A DNA stretch of 38,667 nucleotides from a virus: IMG/VR virus record IMGVR_UViG_3300021090_000064, positions 1 through 38,667 of that record, one strand, 5' to 3'. The notes beneath the pieces are model-generated. The model did not search any database, was not told the origin of the DNA, and saw nothing but the letters and a program-made list of their open reading frames with translations. Both the position numbers and the translations under genes were made by a program. Shown in pieces: positions 16,401 through 21,999 of the stretch. Numbering within the stretch: the first letter of the stretch is position 1; every line of letters starts with the position of its first letter.

Positions 16401-16409
16401 AGTGTAGCA
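16401..16409 (-). promoter_or_regulatory. Extended -10 promoter of small gene B
   Basis: TGCTACACT on the minus strand, 34 bases before ATG 16367; same box and spacing class as at 16096. Confidence 0.55.
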
Positions 16410-16435
16410 CGCCAGTTGGCAAAATAACGTGACTC

Positions 16436-16825
16436 TTAGAACGGCTCCTCCTCCGCCTCGGGCTGCGGCTGCTGCATCACGGGCGGCGGCTCGCTCACCC
16501 CGTTCGTCGCCTTGCGGAAGCGCACCACCACGTGCTCCCCGCCGAAGGCCGTCACCGTCTCCGCGTACAGGCTGATCTTCTGCCCCGCCCACGCGCCCGC
16601 CTCGTCCTCGCCGAGCGCCGCCGCGATCTGCTCCGCCATCGTGCGGTTCAGGATCACGCCCTTGTGCGCGCGCTCGAAGTAGATCACCCACTTCTGCACG
16701 CGCTTCTTGGCGCGCGCGTCGTACATCGGCTCACCGACCACGTCGCGGATCGACAGCGTCCAGGTCTTGCCGTTCAGGTCTGCGCCGCTGATGTAGCGGC
16801 TGGGGAACATCTCGTTCACGTTCAT
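16436..16825 (-). CDS. Conserved phage protein (MNVNEMFPSRYI type)
   Basis: 129 residues. The N-terminus MNVNEMFPSRYISGADLNGKTWTLSIRDV, the middle KWVIYFERAHKGVILNRTMAEQIAAALGED and GQKISLYAETV..FGG are typical of a beta-rich phage protein often found near recombination genes; its function is not established. AAGGAG precedes ATG 16825. The C-terminus is an acidic Pro/Gln/Glu tail (EAEEEPF) that resembles tails of single-strand DNA-binding proteins, so a DNA-metabolism role is possible. Confidence 0.75.
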   Translation of the reverse strand: MNVNEMFPSRYISGADLNGKTWTLSIRDVVGEPMYDARAKKRVQKWVIYFERAHKGVILNRTMAEQIAAALGEDEAGAWAGQKISLYAETVTAFGGEHVVVRFRKATNGVSEPPPVMQQPQPEAEEEPF

Positions 16826-16883
16826 CGTCTCGTCTCCTTTTCACCGGGTGGAGGCCACTGTGAGGATGGCCCCCACCCGATGT

Positions 16884-16907
16884 GTAGGGGCGATGCATGC
16901 ATCGCCC
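16884..16907. repeat. GGGGC/GCCC palindromic element (arm GATGCA)
   Basis: Intergenic copy with a self-complementary centre GATGCATGCATC. Confidence 0.8.
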
Positions 16908-16918
16908 GAACAAGCAAA

Positions 16919-16958
16919 ACAGGCGACCCTGAGCCCGTCGAAGGGGCAGGTCGCCTGT
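16919..16958 (-). terminator. Terminator downstream of the lipoprotein gene
   Basis: Ten-base arms (ACAGGCGACC/GGTCGCCTGT) enclose a CCTGAGCCCGTCGAAGG element. On the minus strand the stem is followed by TTTTGCTTG. It would end transcripts from the lipoprotein gene. Confidence 0.6.
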
Positions 16959-16961
16959 CTA

Positions 16962-16970
16962 TGCTACAAT
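16962..16970 (+). promoter_or_regulatory. Extended -10 promoter of a putative small RNA
   Basis: TGCTACAAT on the plus strand, with no ORF downstream before a terminator about 100 bases later. Confidence 0.45.
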
Positions 16971-16976
16971 CTCGGC

Positions 16977-17076
16977 AACCCTGCCACCGCTCACAACGGT
17001 GACTTGGGTGAGGCCCTGGGCGGTGCTTCAACACTGCTCAAGGCCGGGGCGGGCGCCAAATCGGTGCCCGCTTTTT
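16977..17076 (+). ncRNA. Candidate structured small RNA
   Basis: About 100 nt between an extended -10 box (16962) and a terminator hairpin with TTTTT (17049-17076). Internal complementarity CACCGC/GCGGTG (about 16986 and 17018) and AGGCC/GGCC pairs suggest a folded RNA. No convincing ORF lies here. Not matched to any family I know. It could be a phage regulatory RNA or a decoy; transcription is unproven. Confidence 0.4.
17049..17076 (+). terminator. Rho-independent terminator
   Basis: GCGGGCGCC - AAATC - GGTGCCCGC followed by TTTTT on the plus strand. Confidence 0.7.
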
Positions 17077-17128
17077 CGTAACTACGCAATTAGTATACAC
17101 CCGCTCGACTGGTTGTCAAGTCCTATTT

Positions 17129-17584
17129 TCACCTCTCCGACTTACGCCAGCCGTTGGCCTGCGCCTCATCTTCGGTGCAGAACCACCTCTCCCCGCGGGA
17201 GGCATCAATCACGGTCTTTTCGTAAAACGCGCCATCGGGAACATGGTAGATTCTCTCGCCCGTCGAGTACGAGATGTTGCCCTTGATATCGCACCCCACC
17301 ACATGAAAGGTGCAGCCGCTCGGGCATTGGGTTGTGGCTGGCGCGGTGGCAAGGGGGGCCTCCGTAGAGATAGACCCGGCGGCGCTGTTCGTGTCATTGC
17401 AGCGCCGATATTCCTTAGGGACGTGGTTCAACAAGTCCTGAGTGCAAGGGTCTTTCGCTTGTTCCGCCTGCTCCTGCCCCTCTTGGTAGTCAATCGCATC
17501 CGAGTTATCTTCCCCCGTTATCCAGCCTCCACATCCCGAGACGAGCAGGGCAGAGAGCAGGATCAACAAAGTCGTCGCTCGCAT
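17129..17584 (-). CDS. Lipoprotein with C-terminal IKGNIS...IYHVPDG domain
   Basis: 151 residues. A signal peptide with lipobox LLVSGC (cleavage before Cys18) predicts export and lipid anchoring. A low-complexity linker precedes the C-terminal domain, CDIKGNISYSTGERIYHVPDGAFYEKTVID..GERWFCTEDEAQANGWRKS. Domains of this kind occur at the ends of secreted nucleases and small lipoproteins (I know them as 'sunset'-type domains). GGAGG precedes ATG 17584. It sits divergent to the excisionase-like gene near attP, so it could be expressed from the prophage as a lysogenic-conversion gene, for example in superinfection exclusion (inference). Confidence 0.8.
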   Translation of the reverse strand: MRATTLLILLSALLVSGCGGWITGEDNSDAIDYQEGQEQAEQAKDPCTQDLLNHVPKEYRRCNDTNSAAGSISTEAPLATAPATTQCPSGCTFHVVGCDIKGNISYSTGERIYHVPDGAFYEKTVIDASRGERWFCTEDEAQANGWRKSER

Positions 17585-17609
17585 GGCCGCCTCCGTTTGA
17601 AATTCCTAA

Positions 17610-17637
17610 TTGACAACACCCCAAACGGGTGTATTAT
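17610..17637 (+). promoter_or_regulatory. Promoter of the excisionase-like gene
   Basis: TTGACA - 16 bases - TATTAT on the plus strand. The spacer contains the inverted repeat ACACCC-CAAAC-GGGTGT (17616-17632), a likely operator. TTCGT-ACTC-ACGAA follows at 17638-17651. The ATG is only ~18 bases after the -10, so the mRNA would be nearly leaderless. Confidence 0.75.
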
Positions 17638-17654
17638 TTTCGTACTCACGAAAT

Positions 17655-17858
17655 ATGGATTACCTCACTGTAGACCAAGCAGCTCGACTTCTCGACCTCA
17701 CCGTCCGGCGTGTTCAGCAATTGATCCACGACGACGATACCCCGTTCCCTGGGGCTAGGCAGTTGGACCCTGAGAAGACTACCTCCCCTTACATGCTCCC
17801 CCGCCGGGAAGTCCAAGCCTACGCAAAAAGGCGCGCCCAGTCCTCTGACGAAGACTGA
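17655..17858 (+). CDS. Excisionase-like / HTH_17 DNA-binding protein
   Basis: 67 residues from ATG 17655; an upstream TTG start would extend through the promoter and is unlikely. DYLTVDQAARLLDLTVRRVQQLIHDDD is a MerR-type winged helix-turn-helix as in excisionases, ending with MLPRREVQAYAKRR, the usual final helix. It lies between the lipoprotein and attP, with the integrase beyond. It may act as a recombination directionality factor or as the lysogeny switch regulator, because no other repressor is evident. Confidence 0.75.
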   Translation: MDYLTVDQAARLLDLTVRRVQQLIHDDDTPFPGARQLDPEKTTSPYMLPRREVQAYAKRRAQSSDED

Positions 17859-17963
17859 GCGCGCAGTCGCACTATCCGGCCCTTCCGGGCCGGTCGCGCC
17901 TGAAACCGTAGCAGGGAAAAGGCGTGACCAGCACATTAACAATTCACCGAATAGCACGACCAG

Positions 17964-18013
17964 TGACTCCGCTGGGTCTCGAACCCAGAACCTAACGTTC
18001 TGGGCTTCTTGAA
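17964..18013 (-). other. attP core: 3' half of a tRNA-Leu(CAA)-like gene
   Basis: Read on the minus strand, the segment gives an anticodon loop TTCAAGA (anticodon CAA), the 3' anticodon strand AGCCC, a long class II variable arm (GAAC-GTTAG-GTT), a T-arm CTGGG-TTCGAGA-CCCAG, the acceptor strand CGGAGTC and discriminator A. The 5' half of a tRNA is absent. This is what an attP that recombines into a tRNA-Leu gene carries. The site lies between the excisionase-like and integrase genes, which supports the call. Confidence 0.65.
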
Positions 18014-18040
18014 TCGGTAACAGTAGGTTACCGATTCAAG
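18008..18040. repeat. 14-bp-arm inverted repeat overlapping the attP crossover
   Basis: CTTGAATCGGTAAC - AGTAG - GTTACCGATTCAAG, perfect arms. Its left end overlaps the tRNA-like anticodon loop, where strand exchange would be expected. Possible integrase core-binding or bidirectional terminator structure. Confidence 0.65.
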
Positions 18041-18381
18041 GCTAACCCTTTTCCAACCCCACCCCTGAGCCTGCCGAAGGGCCACAGCAGGCCCGCCACG
18101 CCCCGCGCGGCGACCATGTATGTTTCCCCGTGACGCCCCGCCACGCCCCGCCTGCCCCCCCTGGCGGCCCGTAGGGTGCCAATCCCGACCCCCGGTCTAG
18201 CAAACTGCATCCTGAGCCGCGCCCCGCGAGTCGAAGGACGGCTGTCCCCCGACGCGACAAACCGAGCTCCCCCTGAGCAATGCCGAAGGGCGGCTGGGGT
18301 CCTCCCATCCTCCGGAGATCCCCTTGGCGCTCGGGACAGCCTGTTGGGGCAGACCTGCGTGTCTGCCCTACGATGTTCGCC
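18041..18381. other. Non-coding attachment flank
   Basis: No gene seen. It holds copies of the CCTGAGCCTGnCGAAGG element at 18063, 18210 (interrupted) and 18271, a GGGGC/GCCC element at 18343, and three copies of a (CC/TG)ACGCCCCG motif at about 18094, 18131 and 18141. The last could be integrase arm-type sites or simply GC-rich repeats. Confidence 0.5.
18343..18368. repeat. GGGGC/GCCC palindromic element (arm AGAC)
   Basis: Intergenic copy just after the 3' end of the integrase gene. Confidence 0.8.
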
Positions 18382-19299
18382 CTATTCGCCCAGCAGTTTC
18401 GTCACCGGGAAGTACGGGTCGAAGTCCCCCGGGCCTAACGACTCGGTGTAGGGCCGCATCTCGGCCTGGCTCTTCCAGCCGCCCATGATGCGCACCAGCT
18501 CCGAGGGCGCGCCCAGCAGGTGCGAGAACTTCGCGAACGAGCGCCGCAGGTCGTGGGGGCTGAACCCCTGGGCCAGCCCAGCGCGCTTCCCGATCTTCCG
18601 GAAGATCGCGCGCAGCCCCCAGGGCGTGAGCGGCGTCCCCGGCTTCAGTCCCCCCAGCCCCACGAAGACCGCCGTCACCTCGGGCCGCGCGTGCGCCGGG
18701 CGCAGCGCCAGCCACTGCCCCAGGAAGTGCGCCGTCGCCGGGCTGAAGCCGCGCTCGATCTCGTCGCCGCCCTTGTCGATCACCACGTAGCGGCGCTTGG
18801 CCAGGTCCACCTTGCGCAGCTCCAGCCGGCACAGCGCGCTCGCGCGGATGGACGAGTCGAGGATCAGCAGCAGGATCGCCAGGTCGCGTGTCCCCCGGTG
18901 CGTGCTCGTGTCGCACGCCGACAGCACCGCCAGCGCCCCGTCCCAGTCCAGCACCCGCTGCTTGCGCTTGTGCACCTTCGGCCAGGGCAGGGCGTGCGCC
19001 GGCGTGATCGGCCCTGACCCTGAGCCTGTCGAAGGGCCGAGCGCGTGCCGGAAGAACGAGCGGAAAGCCGCCACCGCCCGCCGCAGCGCGCTCTCCCCCA
19101 CGCCGCCCTCCTTGCGCTGCGCCAGGTAGGCCAGCAGGCGCTCGCTCGTGAAGTCCCCCGGCTGAGCCTGCCGAAGCCCCAACAGCCCCGGGCTGGCCCG
19201 CGCCAGCGCGCCCACGTCCCAGACGTAGGCCTCCACCGTCGTCGGACTCTTCCCCGACACCACCAGCCAGTCCCGCCACGCTGCCATCGCCGACTGCAT
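18382..19299 (-). CDS. int: Tyrosine recombinase / phage integrase
   Basis: 305 residues from ATG 19299, which has GGAGG five bases upstream; longer frames start inside repeat elements. A SAM-like N-terminal domain (AAWRDWLVVSGKSPTTVEAYVWDV) is followed by the catalytic domain: Arg in DSSIRASALCRL, Lys in VVIDKGGDE, HDLRRSF (H-x-x-R), a Trp in MGGWKSQAEM and the nucleophile Tyr in MRPYTES. It catalyses integration at attP, whose probable site lies beyond its 3' end. Two palindromic elements are inserted in frame (LGLRQAQPG and LGPSTGSGSGP) between or at the edge of domains. Confidence 0.92.
   Translation of the reverse strand: MQSAMAAWRDWLVVSGKSPTTVEAYVWDVGALARASPGLLGLRQAQPGDFTSERLLAYLAQRKEGGVGESALRRAVAAFRSFFRHALGPSTGSGSGPITPAHALPWPKVHKRKQRVLDWDGALAVLSACDTSTHRGTRDLAILLLILDSSIRASALCRLELRKVDLAKRRYVVIDKGGDEIERGFSPATAHFLGQWLALRPAHARPEVTAVFVGLGGLKPGTPLTPWGLRAIFRKIGKRAGLAQGFSPHDLRRSFAKFSHLLGAPSELVRIMGGWKSQAEMRPYTESLGPGDFDPYFPVTKLLGE
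19020..19037. repeat. CCTGAGCCTGTCGAAGG element in int
   Basis: In-frame copy giving GPSTGSG at the junction between the N-terminal and catalytic domains. Confidence 0.8.
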
Positions 19300-19322
19300 C
19301 ACCACCTCCCCCGGTGCCGCTT

Positions 19323-19348
19323 GTAGGGGCAGACCTCTGTGTCTGCCC
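19323..19348. repeat. GGGGC/GCCC palindromic element (arm AGAC)
   Basis: Upstream of the integrase start. Confidence 0.8.
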
Positions 19349-19411
19349 TGGTTGCCCAAACAAAAGCGGCCCGGACCACGTGAGTCCGCGCCGCACGATG
19401 GCGCTGTCTCT

Positions 19412-19437
19412 GTTGGGGCAGACCTGCGTGTCTGCCC
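19412..19437. repeat. GGGGC/GCCC palindromic element (arm AGAC)
   Basis: Second copy in the int / early-operon divergent spacer. Confidence 0.8.
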
Positions 19438-19442
19438 GCCGC

Positions 19443-19464
19443 GACTCACAGGTACCTGTGAGTC
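19443..19464. promoter_or_regulatory. 22-bp perfect palindrome, likely operator
   Basis: Half-site GACTCACAGGT, exactly repeated in inverse orientation with no spacer. It lies in the 239-base divergent region between int (minus) and the early operon (plus), where a phage repressor would bind. A GC-rich 9-bp stem (GGGCGGGGG/CCCCCGCCC) follows at 19471-19499. Confidence 0.6.
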
Positions 19465-19538
19465 TTAACGGGCGGGGGCCCTTGCCCGACCCCCGCCCAT
19501 CTCTCCTATTCACCAGTTTATAACACGGAGTCAACCCG

Positions 19539-19964
19539 ATGCCCGACTTTCGCAAACTCACCCACCTGCTCGATCACCTGCTCGACCTGGCCTACCGCAA
19601 CCGCCCCGTCCATCAGCGGGAAACCCTCCCGGGCGGCCTGACCCTCGAGCTCTACATCACCGCGCACACCACGCAGCCGGCCGTCGTCCACCTGAAGCTC
19701 AGCCGGACCGGCGTCGCCCCCGCGCCCAAAGAAGCCGAGACCATCTTCAAGCATTGGCCCTGGGAGCTGGAGGGCGGCGCGCCCGCCTGGAACGCCTACA
19801 AGCACGTGAACGAGTATTGCATGACCACGCAGTTTCCCCTGCCCGACGTGCGCAACCACTGGATCGGCCAGCCTAAGCCGGCTGAGCCTCCTGAGCCGGC
19901 TGAGCCAGTCGAAGCCGAGTCGAAGGACGAAGCCGAAGGACCGGAGGCCCCCCATGAAAGTTAA
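19539..19964 (+). CDS. Early protein of unknown function, first gene of plus operon
   Basis: 141 residues. ATG 19539 is preceded by GGAG. The body (LDLAYRNRPVHQRETLPGGLTLELYITAHTTQPAVVHLKLSRTGVAPAPKEAETIFKHWPW) looks like a small alpha/beta fold. The C-terminus PKPAEPPEPAEPVEAESKDEAEGPEAPHES is an acidic tail built partly from degenerate CTGAGCC..GTCGAAG repeats. No family recognised. It overlaps the next gene by 11 bases. Confidence 0.75.
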   Translation: MPDFRKLTHLLDHLLDLAYRNRPVHQRETLPGGLTLELYITAHTTQPAVVHLKLSRTGVAPAPKEAETIFKHWPWELEGGAPAWNAYKHVNEYCMTTQFPLPDVRNHWIGQPKPAEPPEPAEPVEAESKDEAEGPEAPHES

Positions 19965-20223
19965 AGGTCTGCGCTACTCGTTCGCCGAAGACCAGGACGA
20001 GCACGGCCCGTACTTCAAGATCCTCGACGGCGAGACCCTGATCGCCTACGCCATTCGCAAAGCCGTCGCCCTCCAGATCACGCGCGCCCTCAACCGCGAA
20101 GACCTGCGCGGCTTCTCCAAGCGCGCCAAGCCCGCCGTCGGGGCGACCCACCGGGTCGCCCGACCCAAGAATGGCCGCCGCCGCTTCCGCTCCAAGCTCA
20201 AGCTCTACGGCCACCACACGTAG
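19954..20223 (+). CDS. Early protein of unknown function
   Basis: 89 residues. GGAGG precedes ATG 19954. MKVKGLRYSFAEDQDEHGPYFKILDGETLIAYAIRKAVALQITRALN is the likely folded part. KPAVGATHRVARPK comes from an inserted palindromic element (20137-20161), followed by a basic tail. No family recognised. The start overlaps the first gene. Confidence 0.7.
   Translation: MKVKGLRYSFAEDQDEHGPYFKILDGETLIAYAIRKAVALQITRALNREDLRGFSKRAKPAVGATHRVARPKNGRRRFRSKLKLYGHHT
20137..20161. repeat. GGGGC/GCCC palindromic element (arm GACCC)
   Basis: In frame in the gene ending at 20223; gives VGATHRVARP. Confidence 0.85.
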
Positions 20224-20266
20224 CGGCGGGCCTTGTGCCCGCCCGCTGCCCCAAGGAGAATCCCCC

Positions 20267-20575
20267 ATGCACATCGAAGCCCAGCCGACCACCGTCTTCG
20301 TCATCCGCCTCACCCTCGGCGAGGCGCTGGCCGTGCTCACCGACCCGGCCCCGTTCCAGAGAGAGCTGCGCGCGCAGCTCCCGCCGCGCGGCGAGACCGT
20401 CGCCCCGGCCCGTTCCAACCACCGCGCCGTCCGCGTAGGGGCGACCCACCGGGTCGCCCGCCCAAAAGCCAGCCAGGGCAAGCAGGTCGCCTGCCCGGAG
20501 TGCGGCAAGCTGTTGTTGCCGGGCAGCCTGTGGGCGCACAAGAAAAAGCAGCACGCTGCCCCCGCTGCGGCCTGA
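20267..20575 (+). CDS. Small protein with C-terminal CPxC...HxxxxH zinc finger
   Basis: 102 residues from ATG 20267 (AGGAG eight bases upstream). The N-terminal part MHIEAQPTTVFVIRLTLGEALAVLTDPAPFQRELRAQL is followed by an inserted element (RVGATHRVARPK). A C2H2-type finger follows: CPECGKLLLPGSLWAHKKKQH. It probably binds DNA or RNA. The next reading frame overlaps its end. Confidence 0.75.
   Translation: MHIEAQPTTVFVIRLTLGEALAVLTDPAPFQRELRAQLPPRGETVAPARSNHRAVRVGATHRVARPKASQGKQVACPECGKLLLPGSLWAHKKKQHAAPAAA
20435..20459. repeat. GGGGC/GCCC palindromic element (arm GACCC)
   Basis: In frame, same arms as the copy at 20137 in the neighbouring gene. Confidence 0.85.
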
Positions 20576-20703
20576 TCGCGCCCATGGCCACGGACACCCT
20601 GAGCCAGTCGAAGGGCCACTGCGTCCACTGCGAGTGGGACCTCACCACGCCCCTGGCCGAGCGCCTGCGCCAGAGCGCCGAGGGCGAGGCCCCGCGCCTG
20701 TAA
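20530..20703 (+). CDS. Zinc-ribbon protein overlapping the previous gene
   Basis: 57 residues if it starts at GTG 20530, 39 if at ATG 20584. CPRCG...CVHCEWDL gives a CxxC/CxxC zinc ribbon with a CCTGAGCCAGTCGAAGG element between the two knuckles (LSQSKG). The first CxxC lies inside the overlap with the previous gene in another frame, so either the GTG start or a frameshift fusion is needed to keep the ribbon whole. Confidence 0.45.
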   Translation: MGAQEKAARCPRCGLIAPMATDTLSQSKGHCVHCEWDLTTPLAERLRQSAEGEAPRL

Positions 20704-20856
20704 CCTGGCTGAGACACACCGGGAGCCGGCCCCTCGGGGGCAGCAATCCCCGCCGCGGTTCGACTCCGCGGGCAGCCACTGTAGCGGCGGGCTGAGCCAT
20801 GAGCTTGTCGAATGGTCGAAGCCCGGTGCCCGCCCCACCCTGAAAGGAGAATGACC

Positions 20857-20961
20857 ATGCTTCGCTTCTTCGCCAAATGGATCTGCCGCCGCTGCTGGCT
20901 GGCGGTCCTGGGCGTCGGCTCGCGCGGCCACTGCGGCCACTGCGCCTGCTGCCCGCAATGA
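20857..20961 (+). CDS. 34-residue Cys-rich mini-protein
   Basis: MLRFFAKWICRRCWLAVLGV...GHCGHCACC. Six cysteines in two clusters (CRRC and CGHCACC region) suggest a mini zinc ribbon. AAGGAG lies eight bases before ATG 20857, and the stop overlaps the replication gene start (ATGA), so it may also serve for translational coupling. Confidence 0.6.
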   Translation: MLRFFAKWICRRCWLAVLGVGSRGHCGHCACCPQ

Positions 20962-21773
20962 CGGCCTACACCCACGTCCCCAACAGCTACCAGAAGCCCA
21001 ACGTCTTCGCGGACCAGATCATGCGCCTGCTCTCCCCCACCCAGAACATGGTGCTCGACGCCGCCTGCCGCAAGATCATGGGCTGGGAGACCCGGCGCAT
21101 CACGCGCCGCGACCGCATCAGCCTATCCCAGTTCCAGGAACTGACCGGGCTGAGCATCAACGCGATCCGGGCCGCCCTCGCCCACCTGTCCACCGGCAAC
21201 CTCCTGACCCCGATCGGAGAACCCGTGGGGCGCATCGCCCAGGAGTACGAGCTCAACCTGGGCCAGCGCGGCGACTATCGCTGGGAGTTTCTGCGCGACC
21301 ACGCCCCCGCCCGATGGAACCCGGAGCAGGCGCGCGCCGCCAAGCAGACCCAAGATGTGGCGGTACCAAGCCTATTACCCACTAACACGCATGGAGAGGA
21401 GTACCCTATCTTAAAAGGCCCCCTTAGCCTATCACCTGCTAACGAGCTAGCCTATTACCCACTAACAACACAAAACTCATTAAACTCAAAAAGAGAATTA
21501 ACTATTGATTCTCTTTGGTTGCAGGCCCAAGCCCTGGCCCGCAACCTGCTGCCCCGCGCCACCTTCGACGCCCACCTGGCCGCCGCCCGGCTGGAGGCCG
21601 GCGAGGCCCCCGGCGCCTTCCGGCTGGTGCTCGCCTACTGCGAAGGCCCCAACGCCCGCGCCTGGCTGAAGAGCCACCTCGAACCCACCCTGCTCTACGC
21701 CTTATCCAAGTTCACGGATCCCGTCGTCGCCCTCGACTACGGCTTTCCCCAAGGAGACTCCCATGACCCCTGA
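20958..21773 (+). CDS. Replication initiator (RepO-like winged helix + DnaA-N-like domain)
   Basis: 271 residues from ATG 20958. Residues ~5-75 (NSYQKPNVFADQIMRLLSPTQNMVLDAACRKIMGWE...LSQFQELTGLSINAIRAALAHL) match the winged-helix N-terminal domain of phage O-type replication proteins, which bind origin iterons. The C-terminal ~80 residues (LWLQAQALARNLLPRATFDAHLAAARL...NARAWLKSHLEPTLLYAL) resemble the N-terminal domain of DnaA, which contacts the replicative helicase. The linker is Ser/Thr/Asn-rich and AT-rich in DNA, and holds the origin. No helicase or loader gene is visible, so it probably recruits the host DnaB. Confidence 0.8.
   Translation: MTAYTHVPNSYQKPNVFADQIMRLLSPTQNMVLDAACRKIMGWETRRITRRDRISLSQFQELTGLSINAIRAALAHLSTGNLLTPIGEPVGRIAQEYELNLGQRGDYRWEFLRDHAPARWNPEQARAAKQTQDVAVPSLLPTNTHGEEYPILKGPLSLSPANELAYYPLTTQNSLNSKRELTIDSLWLQAQALARNLLPRATFDAHLAAARLEAGEAPGAFRLVLAYCEGPNARAWLKSHLEPTLLYALSKFTDPVVALDYGFPQGDSHDP
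21369..21514 (+). other. ori: Origin of replication inside the initiator gene
   Basis: Two identical 19-bp iterons AGCCTATTACCCACTAACA (21369-21387, 21449-21467) and a third diverged copy (21426-21444, 15 of 19 identical) are followed by an AT-rich stretch (about 21465-21514) with the inverted repeat AGAGAAT/ATTCTCT at 21492-21514. Iterons plus an adjacent AT-rich zone inside an O-type gene is the lambda ori layout. The base composition contrasts sharply with the GC-rich flanks. Confidence 0.75.
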
Positions 21774-21984
21774 ACCCCTCATCCCGCGCCTGGTCGTCAT
21801 CACCCTGGCCTGCGGCCACACCGTCACCCTCGGCATCCCGCCCGAGGTGGACCCGTCCCCCGGCTACGTGCTCCACTGCTACAAGTGCGAGCTGGACATG
21901 CCGGTCTTGAGCGTCACCCTGCACGCCGAGGCGGACGCCTCCACGCGGGCCGCGCACACCCCCATCCTGTACGGCGGCGAATGA
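21763..21984 (+). CDS. Small zinc-binding protein (CxH..CYKC)
   Basis: 73 residues. AAGGAG precedes ATG 21763, inside the end of the initiator gene (11-base overlap). LACGHTVTLGI and YVLHCYKCELDMPV suggest a CxH/CxxC zinc site in a small beta fold. One of the run of tiny metal-binding proteins in this operon; function unknown. Confidence 0.7.
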   Translation: MTPEPLIPRLVVITLACGHTVTLGIPPEVDPSPGYVLHCYKCELDMPVLSVTLHAEADASTRAAHTPILYGGE

Positions 21985-21999
21985 GAAGCCCGGCCTCGC

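Noticed and set aside
19496-19524. TATAAC at 19519 as -10 of an early promoter
   Set aside because: No -35 match, and the start site would leave almost no leader ahead of the Shine-Dalgarno. The early promoter remains unidentified.
18368-19561. 397-residue minus frame covering the integrase
   Set aside because: Out-of-frame shadow; the integrase frame has all catalytic residues and a good ribosome binding site.
20707-20735. GGCTGAGA resembling a TPP riboswitch motif
   Set aside because: The other conserved riboswitch blocks are missing, and no thiamine gene follows.
20704-20856. tRNA-like sequence with T-arm CGCGG-TTCGACT-CCGCG and a TGGCTG/CAGCCA acceptor-like pair, about 71 nt long
   Set aside because: No D-arm, no 7-base anticodon loop with U33 and only five or six acceptor pairs. 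It is probably coincidental or a decayed tRNA; the spacer otherwise shows only repeat fragments.
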